DNA of 64,000 nt from Isoetes taiwanensis (GCA_021234155.1 JAJEKV010000027.1:5890623-5954622); one strand, 5' to 3'; counted from the stretch's first letter, positions 34,622-48,732 are shown. Notes: generated by a model from the sequence alone, not told the origin. Numbers and translations are program-made.

Positions 34622-37600
34622 ATATAATATATATGTATTAGGAAACTCCTATGTTAATATAAAACGAGTAGAGAATAGATAAATGAATATATAAATTTAG
34701 AATATTTCAATAAAAGCAACTATTCTAGTGAAGGGCTAAAAAAATTTCTCCATTTTTGTTTGAATGACACTTTTCTACTTAGCCATTGCATGCCTAAAAA
34801 GGGAGTTGGTGTTTTTTAATGTGAAGAGGCCTCGAGAATGGTAGGGCAAGATTCAAATTTAAATACTAAGCCACCTCCAGCCATTCATCATCCTGATGGA
34901 AATAGGTGCAAGTCATAAAGCAAGTCTACCGCCACCTTTTCAATCTCCTCCACCTCCTCCGGCAGTACGTTAGTCTTCAGCACATGGGAGCAATTCCCTC
35001 AAAGACGTTACCGCCGGTTGCTATTGCATCACTGCATCATTGGACAAATAAAGTAGCTTTCATAGATCAGTATACTAGGGATGTTTTTAGCCACCTTTGA
35101 ACACAGACGCCATAACCTCCACTATTTTTAAGTGCATCCCCGGAACTTTCTTGTTGATATATTTGTTTTCTCCTATCTTTTTTGAGAGTCGACCTAAAAT
35201 AAATTTGATAGACCATCCAGTTTTATGCAATGCAGTGCCCAAACCCACTACGATAACAACATGCATTCCTATGATAGCGTGTTCAGTGGGACACATAAGA
35301 GAGAGCATGTGAGCACCTTAAACAAGAATATTCATGTGTCTCGGCTATGCCTTTCTGAAGAAAATCGATGTATCAACCAATTGCAAATGTTCAACACCGA
35401 CTCATAAAGATGTGACTAATGACCAATTATCCCCTTTAGCCACAAATGAGTAACGGGGAGTTTTCATCCATCCTCCTCTTCTCGATGGCCATATGATTCT
35501 CTGAACATTTAGTAGTTGTTGCCAGGCCATTCCCATTTTGTATCGAGAATGCCCCCACAAAAAAAAAAAACTAAGAAGAGCCAACCCTTCTAATTTTAGG
35601 TAAAAAAAACTCCTACAGGGTAATGGAAATTGGGGATCGGATAAATGTTTGGATGAAGGGAAATGACTTGCTATGTATGTTGTTATTGTAATAACCACAT
35701 GAATCAGTAACAGACATAAAGAACCTAAGCGTGCTTCCATCATCATCTTCTCGGAGCGTCTACTGCACTACTCAAAGAGTATATATGGTGGAGATGATTG
35801 GCTTGGCTTGCATTCATGGATGAACCCATTTAATGGTCCTTCAAGAGGACAAGCTAGCTATTAAATGAGCTTTTGAGGAGTGACAAGGACTACGAGTCCC
35901 GCTAGTCTCATACCATTGTAGGAGATATTACAGTAACTTAGACTCGGGGTGGCTTCTCTCAGACAATGCCACCTCAAATATTTTTTCCCGCATTTGACTA
36001 CTTGGATTAACTTCAACAGTACCGATAGCCAAGTTTATCTTCTCCCATTCATGCACATGATTTTGACAAGGATGCTATTGATTCTGAATATTGGACATGG
36101 GGTTGTCTTTGCAAGCGTTGATTTGGACATGTATTTCAATTTATGTTGAATATTAAAACAAACCATTGCCTAAAAAAATGGTTAGAAAGGAAAAAAACCA
36201 TTGTCTAGACAACATATAAGGCAAAACAAATTTTGCTCAAACATAAACCTAACCTCCCTCTACACTCTACTACCATAGTAGCTCAAATAATGATAACACA
36301 TAGGGCATGATGGCCTTAACAAAGCCTCAATATGGCTTCCCAGTTCAATCCTTCCCCTTTCCTTAGGGCGTAGTTCCCTTGGGCAGATGACACCTTGCTT
36401 TAAGTCGTGACAAACGTTTTTTAGCACCATTCCCTACTTTTGCTTCGGCTTATTTCTGGCAATCTAAAAATATCAGAAGTGCAGGAGGACTTCCTTAATT
36501 CCCCAAACTAGAATTGGGTTTGCTTTTTGTTGGCCTTTGTTTGTTTCTTCCTCTGAATTTTCTTTTTAATTTGCCTTCGTACGCTTCTTTCAGTTTAGGA
36601 GTTGAAGGGTGAAGTGGCCCTTACTTGCACCTTCACAAGCTAATTGAATTACAGAGTCCTACGCAATAGATGTGCAAAGATAATTGTAGGGATTTTAATA
36701 GCCAGTTGATGTTACAACTGCCATCTTCGAGCCGATGCCACTTTCATAGTAGGGCAAAGCTTGATTTGGGTGGGGAAAGGGGGGGTGCTGTAGAGATGAT
36801 TCAAGACTAGTAGAATACTAGTGTTTCTAGATAAACACCCGAGCCATTGCCAAATTTTTTTTGGGCCATAAGCCCGAGGATGAGGGCGTTATCCCCCTTA
36901 ACGCCCCGGTCCAAGGGTAAACCTATCTTCAGCCGTTGGCACCCATGAACCTAGCCTTGGTTTCCGTGATCATAATGCCCTAGGGAATCCCGTTAATTGC
37001 TCGTAACCTGCTAATAAGAGTTTGCACCATAGTTTGATCCTAGAAGGTTGTGCATTATGCATATCCCCAAATACTTAAAACCCATGCTTGAAGCATCTAT
37101 GCTAAATCTTTCTTGTATTTTGCACAAGTGTGTGCATGACTATCAGTATAAAATGATTGATATTGGATATTTAGTTATACCATTCTAGTCAAAGTTTTTA
37201 TTTGGGGCCTTTCTTTGGGCCTTAATTTATGATAGTTGATAGCATGAATGGTTTGAAGATCCGAATTTACTAGGCAACAGAATTAGGGGGTTATTCAATC
37301 CATGGTTCAAAAACATCCAATCCAGGATTTTGATTGATGTATATCATCATTTGATTAATGCGAGTTTTGCCGAGTCTTATTGTGGCAATTCAGCTGGTTG
37401 AGCACGAGCTTGTGTGCACATGAGATTTTGCTTGCGATAAAAGAAGGTAGGTATCATTGCTCCTTCTCTCTTCCGCATCGAATTTATTACATAAGATACT
37501 CATCATCAGATCAATAACAGTCTTGGCATGTTTAAAAATCTTAGGGCCGAAACACAATAGATCAAAACCTTTCTCAAATGCTGAGAATGATACATTTAAA

Positions 37601-37653
37601 GGGGTTTTGAGAAAACTTTCAAACTCGAAAAAAAACGTTTTCCGTGCAATATT

Positions 37654-38635
37654 CTAAGGCGAAAACAAGGTGTGGCATTTCTGGAATAAGTGTGCCAAGC
37701 ATAACTGTTCTGTTAACAAGGACATTTTACAACACAATATATTGTGTGGGATGCGTATTTCCATTTGCTCCAACCAATAAAACAGATTACTTGCATTTGT
37801 TCCTTCATTGCTTGCTTTTAACTTTGGCATCTGGTGCAAAGTGTCTGAAGTATCTTGTAACCATATAAGCTGCCATGACCTGTACCCCAAGAATTTACTA
37901 CGCTTGTGGTATCACTTGCCTGCTCAGCTCTACTTCAGTCCTTTTGCAAGCATATCATTCTGCTCAAAAGAATCATCTAGGTGTCACCTTTGGAATGCAT
38001 GCCCTTTAACACTGCACGAAAAAGAAAGCAGGACCATAGCTAAAGAAATCATTCCAGCTTCAGCATGAGAGCATCTGCAGTACCGCACGAAAAAGTAAGC
38101 AGGACCATTATGCTAAAGAAATCATTCCATCTTCAGTGTGAGAGCATCTGCAGTGCCACACTCCAATTGCATTCGCTCAGAAGGGATGGAAGCTTTACTG
38201 CCAGTGGAAGTGTCAATATATCCTGCAACTAAGGAGCCTCTCAAAAACTTCACGAGCTTCTGAAAGCAAGTTCTCCATTTCTAAGTGAAACATACATTGA
38301 TCTGGGCAGCCTGCAATACCTTGAAACAAATTAAAAGCCTCGAGCATCAGAATGTGTATATGCCTCCCCATACAGAAAGGCCATTTAAGAATACTAGCTG
38401 GTTTTTAAAAGAAAGCACAAATATCCTCTGGCCATGGAGACCATACCACAACATCAAAGGCAGGGCATACTATTGCTTTATGACATATAAAGAATGTGAT
38501 CAACGCAGCAGCAGCCAAACCTTGTCCAACCTGAATTACTACCTATTCCAAATGCGTATCCTTGTTTTCTTTACCAAAATGCAATACAAGAGCACTGACC
38601 AGATGAAGCACAGACAGCATTTTGCCTAACGTACC
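37654..38635 (-). pseudogene. PPR-like degenerate gene relic (A3 copy)
   Basis: This is the same broken PPR-like pieces as at 6507-7500, reading on the minus strand. The NLFYWLEQMEIRIPHNI piece is at 37654-37890 and the GRHIH...AREVF piece near 38240-38400. Single-base gaps in the middle piece split it relative to A1. Identification is by motif pattern only. Confidence 0.4.
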
Positions 38636-39556
38636 CTGTCAAATATAACGTTTAAGCATCTGATTGTAAATTACATAACCTCATATATCCCTTTAGTGAT
38701 GCAGAGAAGCAAAAGACGGCATGGCTTCCTTCCTCACGCTGAGACCTTTAACAAAGAAACCATTTTATGTGGAGATAACACGAATGGTGCTTTCTATAGA
38801 CATTAATCTGAGGAACCATAAAACTTTCTCCAATAAATCTTGCCCTTGGTAAACTTGCTGACGAAAGCAGCAGAGGTTGATTTGATAATACGGTAAGTTC
38901 CACGAAAGCATTCTAATAAGAAATTATTACATATAAGATAATGCGTTTAGCTAAGGTACTGAAAGCTGGAAGAACTATCAAATTACATTATGATGACAGC
39001 ACATCCTTGTTTAAACCAGAAAGCTGACCTGATAGACAGCAGCTGTTCCTGCTGCACTCAAGGTTCCGCTAGCCAAAAATCCGAACCGAGAAGAATTACA
39101 TTACAAGCGCATCTCATAATACCCCATTCATTCAACACAGTTGGTTTTGATTGCTAGCAGAAATGGAAGACAACACTAGCAGAATGGCCTGATATTAGCC
39201 GTTCAGTCCTCACGTCTGTCTAAGAGGCAAACAGTGCATCGAAAGGCTGCTATTAGCCTGCCGCAATGGGGTGATGTTTCAGAGAAGCTTAAGAAAAGAG
39301 ACAAGCTCTTTACAACACTTTGCATGAGCAACGGAGTGGAAGGATCCGAAAAATTTCTAGAGCTGTAGTCAGCTGTTGGGTAAAAGCTTTGTACAATATA
39401 GCAAGGGTTTCACTTTAAAGCGTCGGTCCAAGAACAAGCATCCCCAGACGCGTCGGCACAAGAACGAAGAAAAAGACTGATCCATCGCACCGTAAATGGA
39501 AAACCTAAAGAGAGAGAGAGAGCAGTAGGGCTGGCTACTTGTCAAACAAACACTAT

Positions 39557-39598
39557 ATCCCACTGGAACACATTGCAACAACAGATAGCATATAAAAG
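39557..39598 (+). promoter_or_regulatory. U6-2 promoter: USE and TATA box
   Basis: ATCCCACTGGA (39557-39567), a 23-bp gap, then TATAAAAG (39591-39598); the transcript start at 39621 lies 30 bp after the TATA start. This is the Pol III-type plant snRNA layout. Confidence 0.85.
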
Positions 39599-39620
39599 GT
39601 ACAACTCAGCAAAGTTTAAT

Positions 39621-39638
39621 GTCCTTCGGGACATCCGA

Positions 39639-39670
<32 letters not shown>

Positions 39671-39719
39671 GGCCCCTGCGCAAGGATGACACGCATAAAT
39701 CGAGAAATGGTCCAATTTT
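39621..39719 (+). ncRNA. U6 spliceosomal snRNA, copy 2
   Basis: This copy matches plant U6 almost throughout: the 5' stem-loop GTCCTTCGGGAC, the ACAGAGA box at 39654-39660, which pairs with the 5' splice site, the AGC triad at 39666-39668, the internal stem-loop region (GGCCCCTGCGCAAGG) and the 3' ATCGAGAAATGGTCC. One A of the terminal AAATTTT is missing. The 5' stem is one base pair shorter than in Arabidopsis U6 (GTCCC...GGGAC), with the loss on both sides. An intact promoter and an 11-T terminator make it a likely functional gene. Confidence 0.93.
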
Positions 39720-39726
39720 TTTTTTT
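39716..39726 (+). terminator. Pol III T-run terminator, U6-2
   Basis: A run of eleven T at the U6 3' end, longer than in the other two copies. Confidence 0.85.
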
Positions 39727-39800
39727 CCAATGTTCCGCTTTGTATTCTTGCTCGAAATATGATTCCGATTTCTTAAAATTTTAGAATATTCCCACCATTT

Positions 39801-41347
39801 TACCAGTGATTGTTGTTTGGAATTGCCATGGTCAACCCTTGAAGAACTTTACGCCAAACGTTAAGCAGCATATTCATGGTACTGTTCATATTAACATTTT
39901 GCCAAAAAAATGCCACGACAAACCCTATGGTCTCGATTGGACATATGGTCCTCGACCCTCCTGTGCAAGAGAAGCCACAATCACAAACAAGCTCGACACC
40001 AAGCACTGCGGCCTGCCAGCTAGTGCTCCACATGAAGCTGGGCCAGAATAGCTTCAGGAAAGGAATGCTCGGAGGCAGAATGCATTCTGTCAAAACCTTT
40101 TCGGCAGTGGAGCAGGGTTTTGGCCCCGGAGCAGGCCCGAAAGCTGGAGGAATCCGCCGCAAAGGTCTATTCTTCCAATTCAGCTCTCATAAACTTGCAA
40201 TATTTTTGTTTCCTCAACTCTCAAAACCAGCACTAAACCACGTATCGCACACAGAAGCAATAAGAAATTACATCACAAACAGGTACCAGACCGCACCATC
40301 CTTCCAGGCGCTCATAAACTGCTCAGGCTTCCACACCCGACAGGACCGGCATGTTAGACGACATGTCCACTCAACACATCTCGCCATGTGCGCATCCAAT
40401 CCTTTCTGTTTCCATACCATGCAGATATCGACCACAAAACCGGAGGCCTGAAGTTTTCTAACTCTCACGCGATCAATATGAACTTTTAGCTATAGCCGGA
40501 GGTTGAAAGTTACAACAAGTTAGAAACTGATAAGCTTTGGTATGCTCTTTTCCATTTTTTCTATCTGCATTCATTCTTTTAAGTCTAGGATCAAAGGAAG
40601 GAAGACCATTCATATGACTCTCTTGCAACAAACCTACAGAAATTTCTTAGGTAGAGCTAAAGCTTGGCAAAGAGGATTCGGGCGAGAAGTTTCTTTGAAG
40701 GTATGTATTCTAATGTTTGATTTTGATGTCATGATAAGGCTTGCAAAATATGATGCATGCCTTGAACTGTAAACTAAAACCAAATATACCTCACTTAGAG
40801 TTGTATATTGCAGAATCATGATGATGCCTCTAGAAGGTGCCAGAAAATGCCATTTTGAGTTTTTTTTTTTATGTTTCTCGATGATATATTTCAATAAAAA
40901 TATGGAACTTTCTGTTGTTTCTGCTAAATTTTGTCCGAATTTGTGTGCTCTTAGTTAAGATAAAGCAGAATGAAATGGGTCCAAATGCACCTTCCCCTAC
41001 TTTATTTTCGAGATGAAACTTGCTTATAGTCAGCTTTGCAGTAGCATAAAAGAAAAAGATTAGCTGCAGACTAGACTGCTTGTCAAACTCTGCCAGGTGA
41101 AATCAAAGCATTTGCATGTTTTCACAAATTAAGAGAAACAAATAAAGTATAGAAGTGGACAGATAGCATGAGATAAGAATGTTACTTGAGGACAACATGG
41201 GATGCATGTCAAGAACCTTAATGACAAATCTAGTCACATTGAATGATAAGATGTATATAAAAAAATGGTAGCAATAGTTTAGAGAGCGACATGAATTGCA
41301 AAATTGGGAGTTGGTAATAGAACTTAGGTATTGATTTATATTAATAA
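39801..41347. repeat. Duplicated blocks D and E, copy at A3 (C absent)
   Basis: D follows U6 as in A1 and A4, and C is deleted at GGCCTGAAG-TTTTCTAAC. The E exon-like frame is intact at 40542-40772 and has an AAG-GTATGTATT donor inside. It ends at the F insertion site. Confidence 0.75.
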
Positions 41348-44300
41348 CTAGAACGTGTGTAAAATGATCTAGGCATTAATTATGGACGTGTGTGGGGTTA
41401 GAATGGAATGAGTTATTGGTAGAATATAATAGGTAGAATAGAATGGAATGGGATGGATTGGTATGGAATCAAATGGAATGGATAGGTGGGATGGAATGGA
41501 GTGATAGGTGGGATGGAATAGGCCGATATCGTGCAGTGTGTAGATGAAATAAAATATATATGTTTAGGGTGTTAGTGGATTATGTAATGAAGTAGTTGCT
41601 TATCTATTTGAGAGTTTGGCTTTGTGGAAATGCGTATATGTAAGCGATACGTGCAATTAAAAGGCGGAAAACATATGACGTAAAGTGTTTCTAGCAATAC
41701 ATGCCAAGATGAGAAGCGTACATTATTAGACAAACTTAACTGTTTGCCGACTATAGCTCCACATGTTGGGGCTATAAACAAATAGAAATGTGATGCCAGG
41801 CATAAATCATCGATGCCAGGACTGCTTCACCATCGCCGTATCACCATATTTCTGATTAATGGTCATTTCACGATAAATTAGGCGATTACGGATCTAAGGT
41901 CCTATAATTCAAGTGAATTTATTTAATTGAATCTGCTCGCTCAAGTGGAAACATGAATTTGCAAGGCCACATCAAAGAAACGAAGTAATGTCTTAAAAAA
42001 ATCCAACTTAAAGCAAATCATGATGATTTGCTTATGGGGCCAATCTCAGCACCCATAATATGAAAATTTGAAGGACATGAAATACTTATTAACATAATCC
42101 AACACTTGAACGATGCTCATATTGAGCCTTCATGCCAAACAATCATAATGATATTAATGTTGAATATTAGCGTTTGTACTACTAATGTTCCCACCATGCA
42201 TGCAATTTACCCACGTTGTATTGTCTAACCCATGAAAACTTCACTTTATGAGCCAATTATGTATTGAGGGTATTCATTTTGACTATCTTACATTGGACAT
42301 TGAATATACGACGGAATCCATATTCAAATATACAATATATTGCCTATATTTTAGATTTTTTTTCTTTCTTGTGATATGATGCTCTTGTGTAATTCTTGGG
42401 TCTAGAGCTACATTTTGGAATTGCAATTTGTCAGCAAATCTCTATTACAACCAAGTACGTTATCCAAAATAGGCATAAAAGATGGAACCAATATCGACAA
42501 ACTAAATTCTAGAATACAACAAAAACATTCAGGGTTAGAGCTGCATTTAGCGATGCTCCACATCCTCAAAAGCATTGGTTACTACAATTTCAATATGCAC
42601 GTATTTTTGCGGCACATTTCTTCAAGTTAATTTGTCCTTAGACATGCAATATGCATTGGCTATAAGGAATGTAGAGGATCAAACATTGAAAGAGAACAAT
42701 ACTTCAAGTGTACCTATACGTCAAACCCCCAACGTTGCCACTATAACATTGCAAAGCATAAATATTAGAGCTATATGCTCAAAAGGTTATATGTGAAAGA
42801 AAGATCCATGGCAAATCCAAAATTTGTGTGTAGAACTCAAATTAATAAGACAACCTGTGCATAAGCATCTTATAAAATAGAAGAGGGAATCAACCCTACG
42901 CTCACCATTTGCAATGGAAGGAGCTGAGTTGGGCAGGCACCTAAAGTAAATGAATTTATCCCAGTGCAACAGCAGAGGGAAAAGGTCCTTCAACCCAATA
43001 AAGCATCTTCAAGTGAGTTAAAGTGAATCAATTTACAACAATTCTAATTCTAAGTCATAAATCTTCTTTAAGAACTTATAAGATGTTGAACCTCATAAGC
43101 AGATCGTCATGCATCCTCTAATTTCTTCCTCTTTAAAATGTTGCATCAGCAGAGGGCTAGCTGGCAATATACATCATTGTACTTGCTCCAAACAAAACAA
43201 AGGGCATTATAGACAAACTGCAGATGCTTTTGCTTGCACCTTTATGGACTTACCATGCCTTTTGCAGTTTGAATTGCATATGTAACTTCTTCACGGGTGT
43301 AATATGTTTTTGATGGGTGCAATACGTCTTGAAAGCCTGTGGTGACATGCAAGCCACAAAAAAAATACATGGTACTTGCGAAATGCAGCTCTGTTAAGGA
43401 GGCACGGCAAGTTTTGGATGAGCTTCTAGTTTATGATGTGAGCAAATAGAAGCTTAAATATGTTGTGATAATCAAATTTATCATAATATATACAGAGTGA
43501 TAAAATTTCTGTCATAATATGATCAATTATCAGGGGTAGTAAGCTGCTGCAGAAGCTCTCCAATCCAAATGCAGATTAGACAGTACTATTCATATAAGCC
43601 CTAACCAGTAGAAAAATTTATGGTATGCCCTCCAAACCACGCTACCCTCATTGCTTTCTGGCCATTTGACAAACGTGAAGAACTCAGTATTTAATATCCC
43701 ACTACAGAATAAGAACATGATCAATCCTGCATCTCAACTCATTACCCACTTGACAAAATACTTGGCTCTACCTTGTTAAGATATGCTAAGCCATTAATCT
43801 GTAGTGTAGATAAATGAGACACCCTTAGATCCCTTGATGCGTAGTATAGGTAAGTGTAAATCCCTTTAAATCTTAAAGCCGGATATGCTAAGCCCTTAAA
43901 TTTTAGTTGTAGCATATATAAATGAAATGAAAAGACCCAATGCAAAACCTTTAATTCTCTCTCGTAGTATAGGAAACAATGCGAGAACCCATAAGAGCAT
44001 GCAGCTATTACTATTTTTTTCAAAATTCGTTTTCGACAATTTATTCTTTGTCCTCGATCCACTTTTAAAGACTCGCCCCTTAGTCTCATTTGTTAAAGAT
44101 ATTTTAAGACATGCATGTGAAATCTAATGGTCCCTGAAATTTAAAGGCTCCAGTATTAAAAAACCATTCATACTTGTCAAAGCGCTATTCCATTCGTTTC
44201 TTATCTACAACATCATGTTCTATTAAAAACTACATCATTACCTGTTGTATAAATGCAGAGTCCTTGCATTTCAAGATGGGCCTTCAGACTATCATTGGCC

Positions 44301-44513
44301 TCCTACCTAACTGTATTCATAAGGCTTTAGCAAATTTAAGGATTAAATAAATGGGTTACAAATGAAAAAAAATTACAATGAAGAACCTGTTTTTACAGTG
44401 GCCATAACATTAAGAGCCACGGGAAAGAAAGATTTACAGGGAAAGAGCTATGGATCGAAGCAGAGAATACAAAAAAAAGCTGTTTTTACATATTTCGTTT
44501 ACCTTTTACAATG
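41348..44513. repeat. Duplicated block F, copy 2 (F2)
   Basis: This is the second copy of F. It keeps the CTAG end and insertion point, but the hairpin seen in F1 is replaced by TAAAATGATCTAGG of the same length, so the Helitron signature would be missed in this copy alone. The GGAATG-like tract is at about 41398-41523. The remaining sequence has short frames only. Confidence 0.75.
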
Positions 44514-46038
44514 GCTCGGAGGCAGAATGCATTCTGTCAAAACCTTTTGGCGTTGGGCGAGGGTTTTGGCCCCGGAGCAGGCCCGAAAGCTGGAGGAATC
44601 CACCGCAAAGGTCTATTCTTCCAATTCAGCTCTCATAAACTTGCAATATTTTTGTTTCCTCAACTCTCAAAACCAGCACTAAACCACGTATCACACACAG
44701 AAGCAATAAGAAATTACATCACAAACAGGTACAAGACCGCACCATCCTTCCAGGCGCTCATAAACTGCTCAGGCTTCCACACCCGACAGGACCGGCATGT
44801 TAGACGACATGTCCACTCAACAGATCTCGCCATGTGCGCATCCAATCCTTTCTGTTTCCATACCATGCAGATATCGACCACAAAACCGGAGGCCTCAAGT
44901 CAAAAAAACCATTTTGACCACTAACTGCCAATAACTCCTCAAGCTTGCGGAAACATACGGATTTCTATACAATACACCACAGAAATCAAGGCCAAACCAT
45001 GCCAGAAAACCCCTCCACAAATACAAAACGAAAATATTGCAAGTATATGGAAATGCACTATTGAAATACGCAGCTAAAGAAACAATTGAATTTTGATTGG
45101 GACGCCATATGTTAGGATGCATATGGCTTCAAAGTGCATGCAAAAGTAGAATGTTTCTAACTCTCGCACGATCAATATGAACTTTTAGCTATAGCCGGAG
45201 GTTGAAAGTTACAACAAGTTAGAAACTGATAAGCTTTGGTATGCTCTTTTCCATTTTTTCTATCTGCATTCATTCTTTTAAGTCTAGGATCAAAGGAAGG
45301 AAGACCATTCATATGACTCTCTTGCAACAAACCTACAGAGATTTCTTAGGTAGAGCTAAAGCTTGGCAAAGAGGATTCGGGCGAGAAGTTTCTTTGAAGG
45401 TATGTATTCTAATGTTTGATTTTGATGTCATGATAAGGCTTGCAAAATATGATGCATGCCTTGAACTGTAAACTAAAACCAAATATACCTCACTTAGAGT
45501 TGTATATTGCAGAATCATGATGATGCTTCTAGAAGGCTGCAGAAAATGCCATTTTGAGTTTTTTTTATGCTTCTCGATGATATATTTCCATAAAAATATG
45601 GAACTTTCTGTTGTTTCTGCTAAATTTTGTCCGAATTTGTGTGCTCTTAGTTAAGATAAAGCAGAATGAAATGGGTCCAAATGCACCTTCCCCTACTTTA
45701 TTTTCGAGATGAAACTTGCTTATAGTCAGCTTTGCAGTAGCATAAAAGAAAAAGATTAGCTGCAGACTAGACTGCTTGTCAAACTCTGCCAGGTGAAATC
45801 AAAGCATTTGCATGTTTTCACAAATTAAGAGAAACAAATAAAGTATAGAAGTGGACAGATAGCATGAGATAAGTTACTTGAGGACAACATGGGATGCATG
45901 TCAAGAACCTTAATGACAAATCTAGTCACATTGAATGATAAGATGTATATAAAAAATGGTAGCAATAGTTTAGAGAGCGACATGAATTGCAAAATTGGGA
46001 GTTGGTAATAGAACTTAGGTATTGATTTATATTAATAA
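44514..46038. repeat. Duplicated D-C-E, second period
   Basis: Same arrangement as 18919-20381: D from GCTCGGAGG, C present (about 44900-45150), then E, ending at an empty F site (46038/46039). Confidence 0.75.
45241..45471 (+). pseudogene. E-block exon-like frame, unknown function
   Basis: The frame reads SFKSRIKGRKTIHMTLLQQ, then FLGRAKAWQRGFGREVSLK, and meets a strong donor, AAG-GTATGT. The part after the donor is probably intron. Other copies are at 9437-9652, 14944-15183, 40542-40772 and 61057-61287, and a broken one is near 19680-19840. The basic, Gln-rich exon matches no family I recognise. It lies upstream of B on the same strand and might belong to the same ancestral gene as the BTB exons. 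Confidence 0.3.
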
Positions 46039-47094
46039 TGCCTAGAAGTTTATTGAAGGTAAGGGAGGCTTGTTCAAGATTTGAAGTTAAAGTTTTGCTA
46101 AGAGTTATTATGAGCTGAAGTTAAGCCTTTCTTTCTATGCTATGTTTTTGTGTATCATTGTTGGATATGGCCAATATTTGCTCGGACTTTTTGTTCTTTG
46201 CGACATTCATATTGAGGCATTTCCTTGTGAATATCCCAAATGTGTAGCCATTGCACCTACGAATAATTGTTTAATTGGTTTGTCCTCTGTAACCTTACAA
46301 AATAAAATGAAACTAGGTGTTTAAACCAAGAAGAAACATTTATTTAAAAGAATACACATCATTGAACACATCACGGATGTAATAATAGGGACATGAATGC
46401 CAACTTGCAGATGGTTTTATACATACCTGGATCTTGATAAAGCAAAAAGCCAATACCCCACATATATAATAAGGGCATCAACGGATCTCATTTGAGAGAA
46501 TCTCGACTAGCAATAAAAAGCTTGCATTGTTGGATCTATCTATCTATCTTATAATAACAAAAAACATTAAGCACATTTATGAGAACCTTGAACTATCAGG
46601 AAAATTAACTATTGTTAGTATACACCAATGCTACGTTAATACCATCAACTGATGCATCCATCAGGTTTGCCGGAAAGCATAATTATAAATTTTGTACCAA
46701 GCCTATGTGCGTATGGGCACTAACGGTGAAAATTTTTGTATAGTCAATTCCCTATGCGCGCATAGACCTTGAATATGTGAAATTGTTTAATAGTTAATGG
46801 CTATCTTGACCAGGGTAAATTTTGTGGCTATGCACCTATAGGTCTTGTACAGGGTAAATTTTCTAGAACTAAATGGTTATATGCGCATAGGCCTGAATAG
46901 TAAAGTTTTATAGCCTTAATACATTATGAATGTCAGCTTAACATCTTTAGCATTGTTTTTTATTGTTTTGAATTTACTAAAAAATTCAATGTTCTTTGTT
47001 TTAAGCTATTTTCATATTATGTTGAAGTATTTCAATATTTAGCAGGCTTGCGTAACCCCTCGTATAACTATTACTGCAATTCTGGCTTGTCCAT

Positions 47095-47415
47095 GTGTCT
47101 GCCACATCATCAAAAAATTGGCGTGGCATAATTATCATCGTTAGATTCCTTATTGTGGCTAGGAAAATTAGAAATAATATGGAAATTTTCCTTCAGACTT
47201 CTATTGTGAAGTCTGGCTGGTCGACGAGCCCATTTTTGGGTATAGCAGAATCGTTAGAAACTGTGGGAGCCATTACAGAACCGACTGAGTCCCGTGATCT
47301 ATTTCGACCTCTGTTTTTCGATGGCTTCATGCCAAAACATATTTTTTGCCTTTTCCCTCTTGAATGCAATTGCATGCCACAATGGAGCAGCAGAGCAAGG
47401 GAAATAAACACTTGA
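47095..47415 (+). pseudogene. Conserved exon-like frame of unknown function (B3)
   Basis: Same product segment as at 21391-21744 (ESLETVGAITEPTESRDLF), open for 106 codons. No domain is recognised. Confidence 0.3.
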
Positions 47416-48208
47416 TTGCATTTTCTTAGACGGTGGGGCATCGGATATACTTCTTGTGAGTACCATTATTGATATGTATGCAAAATATTTATATCTTAGG
47501 TTTGTTTCTTTTCAGCAATGACACAATAAATTTCCAGGTAATGTGGTAGAATGGTGGCTAAACCTTCAGAATGATCTCTCCCACTCTCTGCAAGCAAGCT
47601 CATCCTTATCAAAGTAAGTTCAAAGATATCAAACAGGATTTGGATGGCAAACGACCCAAGAGAGGTTTTAGTAGATGTCTCCCAAGACACTTTGAGGTAA
47701 TTTTTGTTTTCTCACCATGTTTCCTTCACAAGGAAAAAGTTCATCTACATGTTCTCGGTTGTTTGTCCGGAAGAAGCTTGACTCTTTGCTTTTCTTCTTT
47801 GCGCATGAGTGTATTATCACAACACGTTGCGATTTCATGGAGAGACATTTTGCCTTTCTTCTCTTAAGATAGTAAGCCCCCGATTGGAAGTTGAATGACA
47901 TATTTAGATTCCTTGTAAGATTTAGCCATTACATTTGCTTACTACACTCTCGGCAAGGTGCTGTAAGCCCTAACATGGCTTAATGGGTTAGTGCCTCGAA
48001 CCTTTGTGTTTACATATTGTTGGGGATCCAAGGCAAAATAGGATTGTGTTAAGGTCATTCAATTGAGTCAGCAGAGTTCGAGAGACTTCGATCTATGCGA
48101 GAATGTCATGAGAAATTTGAAGGAAATCTAACCTACTGCAGTCATGTTTTGATGTTAGAGTTAAAACAATGGCCATAATTGGGGACTAAGGTCTAGACTT
48201 GAAAGTGC

Positions 48209-48732
48209 GCTTGAAAGTGAGCAATTCAAAGGGAGAAGGTGACCCAAAAATTGAGTCCTTTGAATACGCTTTGGAAATTTATTGATCCATGCTTTTGAAT
48301 TACGTTTATTCCGATGTTACAATTGAGAGGCGGAGATGGAGACAAGACTCACGCACATAGAGCTATTTTGGTAAGAGTTTGTTCAGCTTCGTGGATATGA
48401 CTGTTCCTTACAAACCTTGTGATATTTCCTAAGAATATGGAAAATGTTTACTTGTTGCTATTAGCGAGAATCTTTCTTCTTCCTGTGAACATTAGCTAAA
48501 GCACAACACATCAACACAACAATAGAGATATATTACTTGTAAAGTCTACAATTTGTTGGGATCATATAACACGTTAAAGGACATGCTAATCAGTTTCTTA
48601 CCCATGCCAGCAGATCATTAGTTTTCAGGGCAATGTTTGAGCATAGATTGCAAGAAAAGACATGTGCAGCGATTCATGTCGCTGACATCTGCACTCTAGT
48701 AATGCATGCATTGCTTCTTTACATTTATACTG
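48209..48732 (+). pseudogene. BTB/POZ-domain gene fragment, copy 3
   Basis: Exon a (about 48209-48370) carries one extra base in the DVTIETGDGD codons (GAGAGGCGGAG against GAGACGGGAG) and so is frameshifted. Exon b (48606 to about 48732) is open and encodes FRAMFEHRLQEK and the ALLLYIYTG helix. The splice acceptor CCCAGGCC of copy 2 reads CCCATGCC here. The frame break falls in a region with other CTG-centred differences, so it may not be real. Confidence 0.65.

Larger units (their letters stand above)
34622..39800. repeat. Duplicated block A, copy 3 (A3, complete)
   Basis: This full-length A block lacks the A1 insertion. It holds the short frame at 34906-35100, AT-rich spacer with no recognised gene (35100-37450), the PPR-like relic, the 72-bp tandem and U6-2. 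Corresponding U6 positions place A4 20,495 bases further on. Confidence 0.85.

Noticed and set aside
39876-40451. 191-codon open frame in D, with partial counterparts at 8693-9241 and 18767-19330
   Set aside because: The reading frame is not kept between copies, composition is not protein-like, and no domain is recognisable. It is better explained as a chance open frame in GC-richer spacer.
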